Positions 1-7,967 of a stretch of DNA of 64,000 nt are shown here, piece after piece. Below the pieces are notes generated by a model. That model worked only from the letters and a program-made list of their open reading frames with translations, searched no databases and was not told the DNA's origin. The stretch is from DATATB01 sp036268995 (lineage in GTDB: Bacteria > Planctomycetota > Planctomycetia > Pirellulales > PNKZ01): contig DATATB010000068.1 in the NCBI GenBank assembly GCA_036268995.1, positions 1 through 64,000 on the forward strand. The letters are read 5' to 3'. Each line of letters starts with the position of its first letter. The stretch's first letter is position 1. Made by a program: the position numbers and the translations under genes.

Positions 1-36
1 CTCGGCAGGAGCCTCGCCCTCCCACTACCCAACTCG

Positions 37-1482
37 CTACTTGCTCACTTCTCGCAGCAGTTCGAGCAGCGTGCTGGTGATCTTGGCCGCGGAGTCCTCG
101 GTCAGGTAACTGGAGCGGGCCCGCCAGCTCTCGTAGCCGCCCCATTTGAATTGCTCGGCCGTGGGCAGGTAACCGTTGTAGCCGTTGGCCAACTCGATCA
201 CAAAGGTCGGCTTGAGCGGGCTTTCACGCTTGATGGTCAGGCCCGTTTCGGCAAACGTCTCGCAAGGGCTGCTGACGATGCCCAACTCGCCGATACGGAT
301 GGCTTGCAGCCTGGCCCGCACGGTCGGCGGATATTTCGTCAGCATCATCGTTTCGCGGGCGTAAACCTCCGGCATGGTTTTGAGTCCCGGGCCGGGGGCT
401 TCGGCCAGCGTTTGCTCGGCCGCCTTGATGTCTTCGGCCGGCGGCCGCCGCACGCCCAGCTCGATTTCGCGTTCGCGCATCGCCAGCGGCACCCAATCGT
501 GATATTGAATCTTCTTGATGGCGTCGAAGGCAGTGCGGGCCACGCTGTCGGCCACTACCTTCACTCGCTCGCCGGCAGCCGCGCGCACTGCCGGAGCGCG
601 GAAGTTGATGTTGTTGCAGTCGCCGCTGGTGCCGTTGGACATGATGCCGACGAACGCCGGCTTGGCCTCGCTGGCTTTCAGCAGTTCTTTGATCCGCTCG
701 GCAAACGCTCCGAAATAATCGGCCGAAAGCTCCGGCACGCCGCCCACGTAGTGCAGCGAGTAATTCGCCAGCACGGCGATCGGCCGGCCATCGAGGGCCT
801 GCACGCTCAGCACCGAGACGTCGGGATCGATCGGACCGGCCGGCTCGACCAGGTTCGGATTCATTGGGCCGGGGTTCATCTTCACCGTGTCGGTCTTGCG
901 GCCAAATGGATCGGCCGCGATGGTGCCGGGCTTCATTTTCCAGCGGCGGTTGAATACCTGGTCGGCATTGCGGCCGACACCCCAGCCGATGCGGGCCGGT
1001 TCGAGGTTCTTGGTGGCCTGCGCGATGCCCTTGGCGATCTGCTCAGCCACGAAATGCTGGTACACCGGATCGGGATCACTTTGGAATACCGCGACCGCGG
1101 TCGGGGCGGTGTGCGTGTGTGTGGCGGAAATCAGCACGTGATCGGCGCGAATGCCCGAAGACAACGCGGCCAGGCGCTTGGCCTCGTCGCACATGTCGCG
1201 CGGGATGGCGCACAGGTCACAGACCACGATGGCGATCCGTGCCCGGCCGTCGTCGAGCACCAAGACACGAGCGTGCAGCCGATCGGAGACTTGGGTCGCC
1301 TTTCGATCCTGCATGCCGCCATTGACCGAGATCGGCAATTCCAGCGGCGTGGTATCGGCCGCAAACGCGCCCGCTCGAAACGTCTTGCCAGATGGCGAAG
1401 CAGCCGGCCCGGCGGCAGGTGCGGCCGTGGCCATTGCAATAAACAACGCAAACGCCGCAAGGCGCGCCGATCGGGTGTGCAT
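37..1482 (-). CDS. Secreted neutral/alkaline ceramidase-like hydrolase
   Basis: The 481-residue protein starts with a Sec signal peptide (basic MHTRSAR, hydrophobic stretch, AxA site near residue 24). Zinc-ligand candidates are the HTH of SATHTHTAP (residues 122 and 124) and His 244 in NYSLHYVGG; NGTSGDCN (283-290) matches the region that carries the catalytic Ser in neutral ceramidases. Family members cleave the amide bond of ceramides or related N-acyl lipids outside the cytoplasm. The protein is shorter than classical bacterial ceramidases and appears to lack their C-terminal beta domain. Planctomycetes carry many such paralogs of unknown substrate, so the substrate is not assigned. It stands alone on the minus strand and is divergent from ruvB. 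Confidence 0.8.
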   Translation of the reverse strand: MHTRSARLAAFALFIAMATAAPAAGPAASPSGKTFRAGAFAADTTPLELPISVNGGMQDRKATQVSDRLHARVLVLDDGRARIAIVVCDLCAIPRDMCDEAKRLAALSSGIRADHVLISATHTHTAPTAVAVFQSDPDPVYQHFVAEQIAKGIAQATKNLEPARIGWGVGRNADQVFNRRWKMKPGTIAADPFGRKTDTVKMNPGPMNPNLVEPAGPIDPDVSVLSVQALDGRPIAVLANYSLHYVGGVPELSADYFGAFAERIKELLKASEAKPAFVGIMSNGTSGDCNNINFRAPAVRAAAGERVKVVADSVARTAFDAIKKIQYHDWVPLAMREREIELGVRRPPAEDIKAAEQTLAEAPGPGLKTMPEVYARETMMLTKYPPTVRARLQAIRIGELGIVSSPCETFAETGLTIKRESPLKPTFVIELANGYNGYLPTAEQFKWGGYESWRARSSYLTEDSAAKITSTLLELLREVSK

Positions 1483-1620
1483 CAGAAGGCTCCTGGAAGC
1501 GGGGCAGGTATGCGGGTCGGAAGGCAGGTGCGGGCCATCTTACTGTCGCCGCCGGACGAAAAAAACAGGCTTTTTGCCGTGGGGCGGAGTTCTGTGCGGG
1601 ACGCCGCGGCCGCATAGCCT

Positions 1621-1646
1621 CCGGTCGCTAACGCTCCCGGCTCGCC
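1621..1646. repeat. Dispersed 26-bp repeat, left copy beside ruvB
   Basis: The reverse complement of this segment matches 2804-2829 at 25 of 26 positions. The two copies lie in opposite orientation and bracket ruvB, one in each flanking intergenic space. Confidence 0.7.
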
Positions 1647-1685
1647 AAGCGTTCTGCTATAGTTGAGCCGTCATCCGTTCCGGCA

Positions 1686-1720
1686 TTCATCACTCATCAT
1701 TCATCGTTCATCATTTCCTC
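1686..1720. repeat. Degenerate TTCATCA heptamer repeat
   Basis: Four to five imperfect units of TTCATCA/CTCATCA end a few bases before the ruvB start codon and take the place of a purine-rich ribosome-binding site. The same low-complexity family occurs around 25182-25210, 41613-41630, 43298-43323 and 46079-46095. Confidence 0.6.
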
Positions 1721-1723
1721 CCC

Positions 1724-2746
1724 ATGGTTCGCGAAGCGATTTTGCAACAGGGCGGCGGCGAAGCGCCGGACGATGATCGCGATTTGCGCCCGCAACGCAT
1801 CCGCGACATGGTCGGCCAGGCCGAGGTGACCGAACGCCTGGAAATCGCGGTGGACGCCGCACGCAAACGCTCCGAGACGCTGGGCCATATCCTGTTCGAC
1901 GGGCCGCCCGGCTTGGGCAAGACCACGCTGGCCATGGCCATTCCGCGCGAGCTGGGCGTGGGACTGCAAATCGCCAGCGGCGCCACCTTGCAGGCCCCCA
2001 AGGACCTGGTGGCCTACCTCACCAACGCCGAAGAAGGCTCGGTGCTGTTCATCGACGAGATTCACCGGCTGCCCAAGGCCGTCGAAGAGTTTTTGTATCC
2101 CGCCATGGAGGATTTTCGCATCGACATCGCGCTGGGCGAAGGCGTGAACGCCCGGACGATCAATATGCCGCTGCGGCCCTTCACCCTGATCGGGGCCACG
2201 ACCCGCACGGGCTTGCTGTCGGCGCCGCTGCGCGACCGTTTTGTGATGCGCGAGCATTTGGATTTTTATTCGGTCGACGAGCTGGCCCAGATCGTGCGGC
2301 GTAGCGCCACCAAGCTGCAAGTCACGATCACCGAAGACGCGGCGTCCGAGATTGCCGTCCGCAGCCGCGGCACTCCCCGACTGGCAAACAACCGCCTGCG
2401 CTGGGTCCGCGACTACGCCACCAGCCGCTCCGATGGCCGCATCTCGCGATTGGTGGCCGAAGCGGCCCTTGAGATGCAGGGCATCGACGAGATGGGCCTG
2501 GACACCCAGGACCGCAAGTACATGGAGACGATTGTCCGCGTCTTCCACGGCGGGCCGGTGGGCGTCGAGGCCGTGGGCCATACCATGAACATAGCGATCG
2601 ACACGCTAGTGGACGAGGTCGAGCCTTTCGTGCTGCGCACCGGCCTGGTCGTGCGCACCCCGCGCGGCCGCAAAGTCACGGCCGCCGGTTATCAGCACTT
2701 GGGCCTCGAACCGCCGGTCGAAGGCGGCCAAGGCAAGCTGTTTTGA
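1724..2746 (+). CDS. ruvB: Holliday junction branch migration helicase RuvB
   Basis: The 340-residue length is typical of RuvB. An AAA+ core shows Walker A GPPGLGKTTLA (near residue 60), Walker B LFIDEIHRL (near 108), the family motif YPAMEDF, sensor 1 GATTRTGLLSAPLRDRF and the C-terminal winged-helix signature SRGTPRLANN. RuvB forms a hexameric ATP-driven motor that, with RuvA, moves Holliday junctions for RuvC to cut. ruvA and ruvC are not adjacent. The ATG chosen keeps the usual short acidic N-terminus before RPQRIRDMVGQ; no good Shine-Dalgarno sequence precedes it because a heptamer repeat occupies that space. Usual RuvBs read ANRLLRRVRDYA where this one reads ANNRLRWVRDYA, a small variation in the DNA-contacting C-terminal domain. 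Confidence 0.97.
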   Translation: MVREAILQQGGGEAPDDDRDLRPQRIRDMVGQAEVTERLEIAVDAARKRSETLGHILFDGPPGLGKTTLAMAIPRELGVGLQIASGATLQAPKDLVAYLTNAEEGSVLFIDEIHRLPKAVEEFLYPAMEDFRIDIALGEGVNARTINMPLRPFTLIGATTRTGLLSAPLRDRFVMREHLDFYSVDELAQIVRRSATKLQVTITEDAASEIAVRSRGTPRLANNRLRWVRDYATSRSDGRISRLVAEAALEMQGIDEMGLDTQDRKYMETIVRVFHGGPVGVEAVGHTMNIAIDTLVDEVEPFVLRTGLVVRTPRGRKVTAAGYQHLGLEPPVEGGQGKLF

Positions 2747-2803
2747 AACGTCCGGCGCTGGCGCAAGTGCGTGCGCTTCTGGCGATTCGCGAGCTTCAGC
2801 CGT

Positions 2804-2829
2804 GGCGAGCCGGGAGCGTCAGCGACCGG
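2804..2829. repeat. Dispersed 26-bp repeat, right copy beside ruvB
   Basis: Inverted copy of the element at 1621-1646, differing at one base, 57 bases after the ruvB stop. Confidence 0.7.
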
Positions 2830-2960
2830 AATGCTAGCACCGGCCGCGACGATTTTTTTGCAGCCGCTTGTTGCCCGGCGGCCTCCCGAATTTGTATGAT
2901 GATCCCTGCACGCCAACGCGGCGCAATGCCGCATGTTTTTTCACGGAGGAGTCCGCCCCA

Positions 2961-3338
2961 ATGTTGTCGATGGCACCGGGCTGGGATCTGGAAGTCGAAC
3001 GCGGCCCCGACTGGTTGATCGTCAAACTGCACTGCCTGCCGGAAAACCTGTGGGATGCACCCCCGCTGGCCGATACCCTGTGGACGCTGCTGGAGCAGCA
3101 TTTCACGTATCGCCTGGTGCTCGAGTGCCACAACCTGCCGCTGTTGCACACGATGCTGATCGGGAAACTGCTGAAGCTGCAGAAGAAGATCACGGCCAAT
3201 GGCGGCATGCTCCGGCTCTGCGGCCTATCGGCCGCTAACCGCACCGTGCTCGAAACCTGCCGGCTCGATACCCGGCTGCCGTACTTCGACACGCGCGTAG
3301 CCGCCGTGCTCGGTCAGCAGCCCATCAAGCCCCGCTAG
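2961..3338 (+). CDS. STAS-domain protein (anti-sigma factor antagonist type)
   Basis: A 125-residue protein whose alternating hydrophobic strands and helices (LIVKLHCLPEN, RLVLECHNLP, GGMLRLCGL, LPYFDTRVAAV) fit a STAS fold. Such proteins act as anti-anti-sigma factors or as regulatory modules in partner-switching signalling. The Ser usually phosphorylated follows a (D/N)xS pattern at the start of helix 2; here the matching position reads CHNLPLLHT with no clear Ser, so phospho-control may be absent. The ATG at 2961 follows GGAGGA with a 10-base gap. No kinase or sigma partner is adjacent. Family placement is moderately sure; the role is inferred. Confidence 0.65.
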   Translation: MLSMAPGWDLEVERGPDWLIVKLHCLPENLWDAPPLADTLWTLLEQHFTYRLVLECHNLPLLHTMLIGKLLKLQKKITANGGMLRLCGLSAANRTVLETCRLDTRLPYFDTRVAAVLGQQPIKPR

Positions 3339-3341
3339 GAT

Positions 3342-3450
3342 GTAGCGGGATTCGTGAGATTTCCGCAGCGGCCTCGGTAGCGGAATTCGTGAGAATTCCG
3401 TCATGCGCACCCTTCGTCAACCGCGTCGGAAGTTTCACGACTTCCGCTAC
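3342..3450. repeat. REP-like hairpin cluster (GTAGCGGAA family, three modules)
   Basis: Three modules lie between the convergent STAS and BON genes: 3342-3365 (imperfect), 3377-3400 and, inverted, 3427-3450. Each is a small hairpin of the form CGGAATTC-GTGA-GAATTCCG next to GTAG; the inverted module has the complementary TCAC loop. A further pair is at 21096-21164. Confidence 0.85.
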
Positions 3451-3462
3451 GACCGCACGCCG

Positions 3463-3678
3463 TTAGCTCCACTGCACTTCCAACTGGTTTTCGATCTCGC
3501 TCACGCCTTCCACGTCGCGCAGCGACTCCTGCGCCATCTGTTTTTGATAGAACGAGCGCACGATGCCTTGCAGTGTGATCCGGCCTTGCTGCGCGAGCAG
3601 CCGGACGCGGGCGTGCGGAAGGTGCGGGTTGTTGCGCAGCGCGCGATGCGCGCGGTCAGCCAGTTGCAAGTCGACCAT
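3463..3678 (-). CDS. Small single-BON-domain protein
   Basis: A 71-residue protein that is almost entirely a BON domain: an N-terminal helix (DLQLADRAHRALRNN), the VRLLAQQGRITLQGIV strand pair with its conserved Gly, then helix and strand ending in VEGVSEIENQLEVQW. BON modules bind membranes or other macromolecules and occur in OsmY-like and secretin-associated proteins. There is no signal peptide, so a cytoplasmic role is likely. A longer in-frame extension upstream is possible, but the BON fold begins only at the ATG chosen here. It points towards the STAS gene, with a hairpin repeat cluster between their 3' ends. Confidence 0.75.
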   Translation of the reverse strand: MVDLQLADRAHRALRNNPHLPHARVRLLAQQGRITLQGIVRSFYQKQMAQESLRDVEGVSEIENQLEVQWS

Positions 3679-3758
3679 GTTTGATCCCGATCGCGGTGAA
3701 GCCAGCCGAAAAGCATGCCGGCGGCAGGTGGGAATGCCGCCCGGCCCTCGGGCGACAA

Positions 3759-3778
3759 CCAACTTATCGGTAAGTTGG
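3759..3778. repeat. Perfect 8-bp inverted repeat upstream of the BON gene
   Basis: CCAACTTA, a TCGG tetraloop, then TAAGTTGG form a perfect hairpin or palindromic site 80 bases before the BON start. It could be an operator or an RNA hairpin. The rest of the 3679-3903 gap shows no further gene. Confidence 0.5.
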
Positions 3779-3903
3779 TACGGTCGGGTAAAACACAACA
3801 CCCACAAAATGCCAGCCAAGCCGCTCACCCCAGGCAGTTCGCGCCGCCTTTAGCGAATAATACGCCCGGTGCACCCGCCGTACGCGGTGGCCCAATCCGC
3901 GTC

Positions 3904-3932
3904 TTGAAATTGCCTGCCTCCTGCGCTATCAT
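3904..3932 (+). promoter_or_regulatory. Sigma70-type promoter of a small RNA or leader
   Basis: TTGAAA at 3904-3909 and TATCAT at 3927-3932 are separated by exactly 17 bases. Transcription would begin near 3938-3940, about 50 bases before a strong intrinsic terminator. Confidence 0.6.
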
Positions 3933-3937
3933 CTCGC

Positions 3938-4050
3938 ACTACATCGCTGAGGTGGGTATCCGCAGGGCCTGACAGAAGATCAGGTATCAAAAAGAGCCCG
4001 TCGCAAGCTGGTCGCCTTCGACCATCGCTTGCGTCGGGCTCTTTTTTTTT
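3938..4050 (+). ncRNA. Candidate small RNA or attenuation leader
   Basis: The predicted transcript of about 113 nucleotides runs from the promoter at 3904-3932 to a T9 tract. It holds a 5-bp hairpin (CCTGA 3968-3972 with TCAGG 3980-3984) and a long terminator stem, and no convincing reading frame. It does not match any small RNA or riboswitch I can recognise by eye. Because the effector-like gene starts 51 bases after the terminator with no clear promoter of its own in between, this may be a leader that attenuates that operon rather than a free RNA. Confidence 0.45.
3989..4050 (+). terminator. Strong intrinsic terminator
   Basis: AAAAAGAGCCCG and CGCAAGC pair with GCTTGCG and CGGGCTCTTTTT around one T-T mismatch. 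An inner GGTCG/CGACC stem closes a four-base loop, and nine T follow at 4042-4050. The A-tract on the other side would let it act on the minus strand as well. Confidence 0.85.
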
Positions 4051-4101
4051 GCTCTGAGCCATGCCATTAGCTGCTGAGCAGGCGGGATCTTCCGTTTTCC
4101 C

Positions 4102-5844
4102 GTGACAGGAGTCGCAACGATGAGCGTCGCCTACATCGTCCAGGCATTGTTCGAGGAGACGCTGCGCGAGCTCGACCGGCACGCCGAGCACGAGTTGTGG
4201 CGGATCGGCAACGAGATGTCGTACTGGCTCCGGCACATGCTGATGCGCATGCCTTGCGACAACTGGCGTTACGAGTTCGACCGCCAAATTGCCAAAATGG
4301 CGCGAGAGCATGTCATCGTCGCCGAAGAATCGTGCCAGGCTTGGATCGAGCGGTTGCAAGAAGCCAACGAAGCGGCGGAGGAAGACGCCCGGACATTCGG
4401 CTCCGCCGAGGCCGTGCGCGCCCACATGCGCGAATATTTTAAATGGCCTGACCTGCCGCAGTTTCCCAACGACAAGCCGGCGCCGTTCGATCCCGACTAT
4501 CCGCAGCTCCGCCGCAGCGGCAACGGGATCATGGAGCGCAATCCACCGGACCAGTGGATCGAGTTGGCCCACTTCTGGGTCCACGACTACCGCGTGCCGC
4601 AGGAAATCAAGGATGCGTTCGTCGGGTGGCTGGCCGACGAGCAGAGCAAGGCCGCCGCCGGTGCGCAGCCGGCCCAAATGCAGGCTGCGGCCCCGATCGA
4701 ATTGGCAATGGCGGACGTTAACGAGCCGCAACCGGGTGAGCGACTGGCAGCCGAGAAAGGAGATGCGGTCGCCGCGGACGAGGGCGGCGAACTGCACTGG
4801 ATCGCGTTCGAGCGGCACATGGAGAACGAAGGCATCCTGGTCTACAAGACCATCGACGCGATGGGTATCCATTGGTGGAGGGTGCCGGCCAAGAAGACGA
4901 TGTTCAAGGGCCGCGAGGTGTACGACCTGCGCGGCGCGGTCGAATTCGAGCCTACGTTCGCGCAGAGCATGCTCCTCGAACATGACGGGGTGCTCGACGA
5001 CAACGGCTGGGAAATCATCCTTCGGCATTATTTGGACAGTTTCGGAGACGGAGCCGATGAGCAGTTGCTCAAAGATCTAGGCTCGGGCGACATGGGCCGC
5101 GCGCTTAAGAAGTATGCGTATGCGCTATCGGTCAACCTCTTGCTCGGCGTCGTGCTTGGAAAATCGCTCAAGCGCATCACGAGCATTAAAAGCCCGAAGG
5201 TTCGTAAGGCGCTGGACAAGATCAAAACGCGACTTGAGCGACTCTTCGCACGGAAAAAGCCGGATCCCAAAAAGGTTGAAAAAGAGCTGCGCGAAATCAC
5301 TGACGAACTGCGCGACATCGCCGACAAGAGCATCGATGCCGAGACGAAGAAAACCGCCAACGAAATTGCCGACGAGATGGAAGCCGAGGCCAAGCAGGCG
5401 GCCAAGGACGTCGAGAAGCTCGGTGGGCCAGCTGCGGACTCCGAGGCGCCAGCGCGAAAAACCAAACGAACCAGCGACAAAGCCCCGGAGCGGAAGCCGA
5501 TCGACGAGAACCGCCGGAAACACGGCAGTGTGATCCACGATGCCACGGCATATAATCTGGGCCGGAAATGGGAAAACGATCCGGCATCCGTTGCGGACTC
5601 CGTGCGGTTTCACCAGCAGCTCGTTGATGCCAATGGAAAAGCCCATTCGGAGTTCAAGCCCGATGTTCAGCGCGTGCGAAGAACGGCCGATGGCCGGCTT
5701 GTTGTAGACGTGTACGAAGTACAAAGCGAGGCCCAGGACGATCTGTTCATGAACGCGAAGAAACAGCGCTACAAGGACCTGCTCGGGGATCAGGCGGGCG
5801 TCGTCGACTGGGGTCGGCCAACCACGGGCGAGAAACGTCAATGA
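4102..5844 (+). CDS. Multidomain protein with possible C-terminal PD-(D/E)xK-like nuclease domain
   Basis: A 580-residue protein I cannot place by name. Residues 1-170 are helical and rich in Trp, His and Glu. Residues about 225-330 form a second globular part (WIAFERHMENEG, HWWRVPAKKTMF), ending in a short hydrophobic stretch (YALSVNLLLGVVLG). A highly charged coiled-coil-like linker spans 355-480. The C-terminal 100 residues carry KPD (519-521) and, after a beta-like stretch, DVYEVQ (536-541), compatible with a PD-(D/E)xK core using a Gln variant. AGGAG precedes the ATG by 8 bases. The gene overlaps the next one by ATGA. This architecture, with a variable charged linker, a nuclease-like tip and a small partner downstream, resembles a toxin with its immunity protein. 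No signal peptide, PAAR or VgrG part is visible. Confidence 0.5.
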   Translation: MTGVATMSVAYIVQALFEETLRELDRHAEHELWRIGNEMSYWLRHMLMRMPCDNWRYEFDRQIAKMAREHVIVAEESCQAWIERLQEANEAAEEDARTFGSAEAVRAHMREYFKWPDLPQFPNDKPAPFDPDYPQLRRSGNGIMERNPPDQWIELAHFWVHDYRVPQEIKDAFVGWLADEQSKAAAGAQPAQMQAAAPIELAMADVNEPQPGERLAAEKGDAVAADEGGELHWIAFERHMENEGILVYKTIDAMGIHWWRVPAKKTMFKGREVYDLRGAVEFEPTFAQSMLLEHDGVLDDNGWEIILRHYLDSFGDGADEQLLKDLGSGDMGRALKKYAYALSVNLLLGVVLGKSLKRITSIKSPKVRKALDKIKTRLERLFARKKPDPKKVEKELREITDELRDIADKSIDAETKKTANEIADEMEAEAKQAAKDVEKLGGPAADSEAPARKTKRTSDKAPERKPIDENRRKHGSVIHDATAYNLGRKWENDPASVADSVRFHQQLVDANGKAHSEFKPDVQRVRRTADGRLVVDVYEVQSEAQDDLFMNAKKQRYKDLLGDQAGVVDWGRPTTGEKRQ

Positions 5845-6464
5845 GCGCCATCAACCAAGATTGGGGGACGACAATGCGCAAGGAACTCGAGCGGGAACTG
5901 GCGCACAAGACCTACGGGCAAATTGATCGAGCACTGCAAAATCTTTCCGACGGCGAATTGCTCGGCCTATTTGACAGCCCTTCGATCAAAGTCGGCGACA
6001 GTGCTTGCGGTATACTACGTTCCCGTAGCGACGAAAGCTTCGGCGACGAAATGGTGGACGCCTTGCTCGAAGGGCGGTTCAAAACCCGCTTAGGCCGGAT
6101 GCGCGCGTCGCACGTGGTGCTCTGCGGTGGCAAGCGGGTGCGCCGGGCGCACGAAGCCTACTTGCACATTTTGCACGATCGCAGCGCCAGCGTGGTCGAT
6201 AATGGACTATTCGGGCTGGTTTTTCTCAATGACAAGAGCTATCTTCCGGCAGTGGAAGCCGCTCGCGACGTGCTGCCCGGCGACAGCAAAATGCGAATCC
6301 GTTTTGACGACGCGATCAAGGCCTTGCAAGCAGGCAATCCGTTCATCTTTTCGTCTGGGTTCAACGATGCAGCGAATGCCTGGGGCTTGAGAGACAGTCC
6401 ACTCAAGGCAGCGGCGGACGCCGCCGAGGACGCAGCCCGAAGGGCAGAACGCCCGGCCCCGTAA
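5841..6464 (+). CDS. Helical-repeat protein, possible immunity partner
   Basis: A 207-residue, largely alpha-helical protein, translationally coupled to the gene before it by a 4-base ATGA overlap. A second possible start lies at 5874 (MRKELEREL). Segments such as DSACGILRSR, EAYLHILHDR and VDNGLFGLVFLND have the spacing of HEAT/ARM-like helical repeats, a fold seen in some immunity proteins and scaffolds. No catalytic motif is visible. The C-terminus is Ala/Arg-rich. Function is inferred only from position and fold impression; it could equally be a chaperone or a structural subunit of the same complex. Confidence 0.5.
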   Translation: MSAINQDWGTTMRKELERELAHKTYGQIDRALQNLSDGELLGLFDSPSIKVGDSACGILRSRSDESFGDEMVDALLEGRFKTRLGRMRASHVVLCGGKRVRRAHEAYLHILHDRSASVVDNGLFGLVFLNDKSYLPAVEAARDVLPGDSKMRIRFDDAIKALQAGNPFIFSSGFNDAANAWGLRDSPLKAAADAAEDAARRAERPAP

Positions 6465-6884
6465 GTCGCTGTCGGTGGACTGTTCGCTCCGACCTATGTC
6501 GACCATCTGAACTCAACGAGGCGACCAAGCAACTGCGGACTAGCTTCTACCAACGAGGAATTCGACGCGTTAGTCCAGCCGCTGCGGCCGAGGAGATCTA
6601 CGTCAAAAAGCAGTTGCTTCTAGGCTTGATTGGGAGGCGACAAGGCTTTTTGGCGAAATCGACCTCCCAAAGCTAAAGCAGCGGGCGTTCCTTCGCGGAG
6701 CGATGCATAACGTCCCGCGGCGGAGGGTGCCGGTGCCCCAAATAATCAACGGTTGATTAGGGGCAGAGCCGCACGATGGAAGCAAGTAAATCATCGCGGC
6801 CCCAACTGGTTTGTCTGCGCGGCCAATCGGCCCGAACACGCTAGTCCGGATCGAAGGAGATCGCGCGTAGCAGGAAATTGTGGT
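6465..6884 (+). other. Non-coding gap with a possible decayed gene end
   Basis: No complete gene is visible. In the frame 6509-6676 the translation (ELNEATKQLRTSFYQRG, then AAAEEIYVKKQLLLGL) looks protein-like and ends in TAA, but has no start codon and no ribosome-binding site. It may be the 3' remnant of a lost gene downstream of the effector/partner pair. The rest (6680-6884) shows nothing recognisable. Confidence 0.3.
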
Positions 6885-7967
6885 TTAGAGCCGAAACAGC
6901 CGCCGGGCGTTGTCGCGGAAGATTTTTTGCTCGTCGGCGGCCGGCAGATGCAGGCTGCGGAGGTCGTCGCTGATGAGGCGGGGGTCGACCCAGGGATGAT
7001 CGCTGGCGTAGAGCAGTCGGTCGGGGCCCATGAAGTCGTAGCCGAATTGCATCGCCAGCGGCAGCGGTGAGACAATGTCCAGCCAGATCTGCTTTAAATA
7101 CTCGCTGGGCGTGCGCTTCAGGTTTCGCGGCCCGCGCTTGAGCACGGTCACCTGGTGGTCCAGCCGGCCGACGATGTAGGGCAGCGTGCCGCCCAGGTGC
7201 GGACAGACGAGCTTGAGCTTCGGAAACTCATCGAGAAGGCCCGACATCAGCAGCCGCGTCAGCGCGATGGTGTTGTCGAACATGTTGCCCAGCGTGCTGG
7301 TCATCTCGTAGCCTTTCACCAGCTCGGTGGTGACCGGCTTGGCGGGATGCAGCAGCACCGGCACGTCGAGCTCCACGGCGCGGGCAAACAGCGGGCGAAA
7401 CTCCGGCTCGTCGGAAAAGCGGCCGGCAAGATTCGTGTACAACAGAATGCCGCGCATGCCCAGCCGCTCGACCGCGCGGTCCAACTCGACGAGCGCGGCC
7501 GGCATATCCAACAGCGGCAGCACGCACAGGCCAAAGAAGCGCGTGGGATGCTGGCGTACGACTCCGGCCACAAAATCATTGGCCATGCGCGCCACCGCCG
7601 GGCCGTCGTCGCCAAACCATTCGGGGCCGGGGTCGTTGATGCTCAGCGCCGTCATGGCGATGCCATTAGCGTCCATCGCCGCCAGTTTGGCATCCACGTC
7701 GAGATACAGCGGCGGAATTTTTCTCAGCCAGTCGCCCATCTTCAAATATCGCACGCCGTCCTTGACGAACACCGTGGGATCTTCGGTGCGCTTCGTCATC
7801 AGGGCGATCATCTCGGGCGAAAAGAGATGACTCTGACAGTCGATCTTGAATCGACCCGCTTCCTCTGCTGCGGCAACTCCCGAGCAAGTAGAGGCCGCCG
7901 GCAGCGCGGCCATGGCGACACTTGTGGCGGCGAAAAATTTTCGGCGGCTGATCGGCGGCAGATGCAT
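6885..7967 (-). CDS. TAT-exported amidohydrolase family protein (COG2159 type)
   Basis: A 360-residue protein of the amidohydrolase-2 type, relatives of ACMSD and other decarboxylases. The start chosen gives a twin-arginine signal, SRRKFFAATSVAMAALPAA; an upstream ATG at 8021 would add 18 unlikely residues. Family motifs are CPHLGGTLPYIVGRLD and LLYASDHPW with the metal-site Asp. The usual N-terminal HxH metal motif is replaced by QSH (DCQSHLF), so one metal ligand is changed. Possible roles are hydrolysis or decarboxylation of a small ring compound in the periplasm; the substrate is unknown. It is divergent from a TAT-exported Gfo/Idh protein, and the 165-bp spacer may hold both promoters. 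Confidence 0.8.
   Translation of the reverse strand: MHLPPISRRKFFAATSVAMAALPAASTCSGVAAAEEAGRFKIDCQSHLFSPEMIALMTKRTEDPTVFVKDGVRYLKMGDWLRKIPPLYLDVDAKLAAMDANGIAMTALSINDPGPEWFGDDGPAVARMANDFVAGVVRQHPTRFFGLCVLPLLDMPAALVELDRAVERLGMRGILLYTNLAGRFSDEPEFRPLFARAVELDVPVLLHPAKPVTTELVKGYEMTSTLGNMFDNTIALTRLLMSGLLDEFPKLKLVCPHLGGTLPYIVGRLDHQVTVLKRGPRNLKRTPSEYLKQIWLDIVSPLPLAMQFGYDFMGPDRLLYASDHPWVDPRLISDDLRSLHLPAADEQKIFRDNARRLFRL

Noticed and set aside
151..1617. 488-codon plus-strand frame opposite the ceramidase-like gene
   Set aside because: Shadow frame; the minus-strand protein has a signal peptide and family motifs, this one none.
3938..4050. Possible SRP RNA, 6S RNA or tmRNA
   Set aside because: None of the conserved cores (for example the GGAA tetraloop region of SRP RNA) is present.
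3850..5028. 392-codon minus-strand frame opposite the effector-like gene
   Set aside because: It would read through the terminator hairpin and overlap a gene with a good ribosome-binding site; composition is that of an antisense frame.
6603..6839. 78-codon minus-strand frame in the gap after the partner gene
   Set aside because: No ribosome-binding site, no motif, and it overlaps a more protein-like plus-strand remnant.
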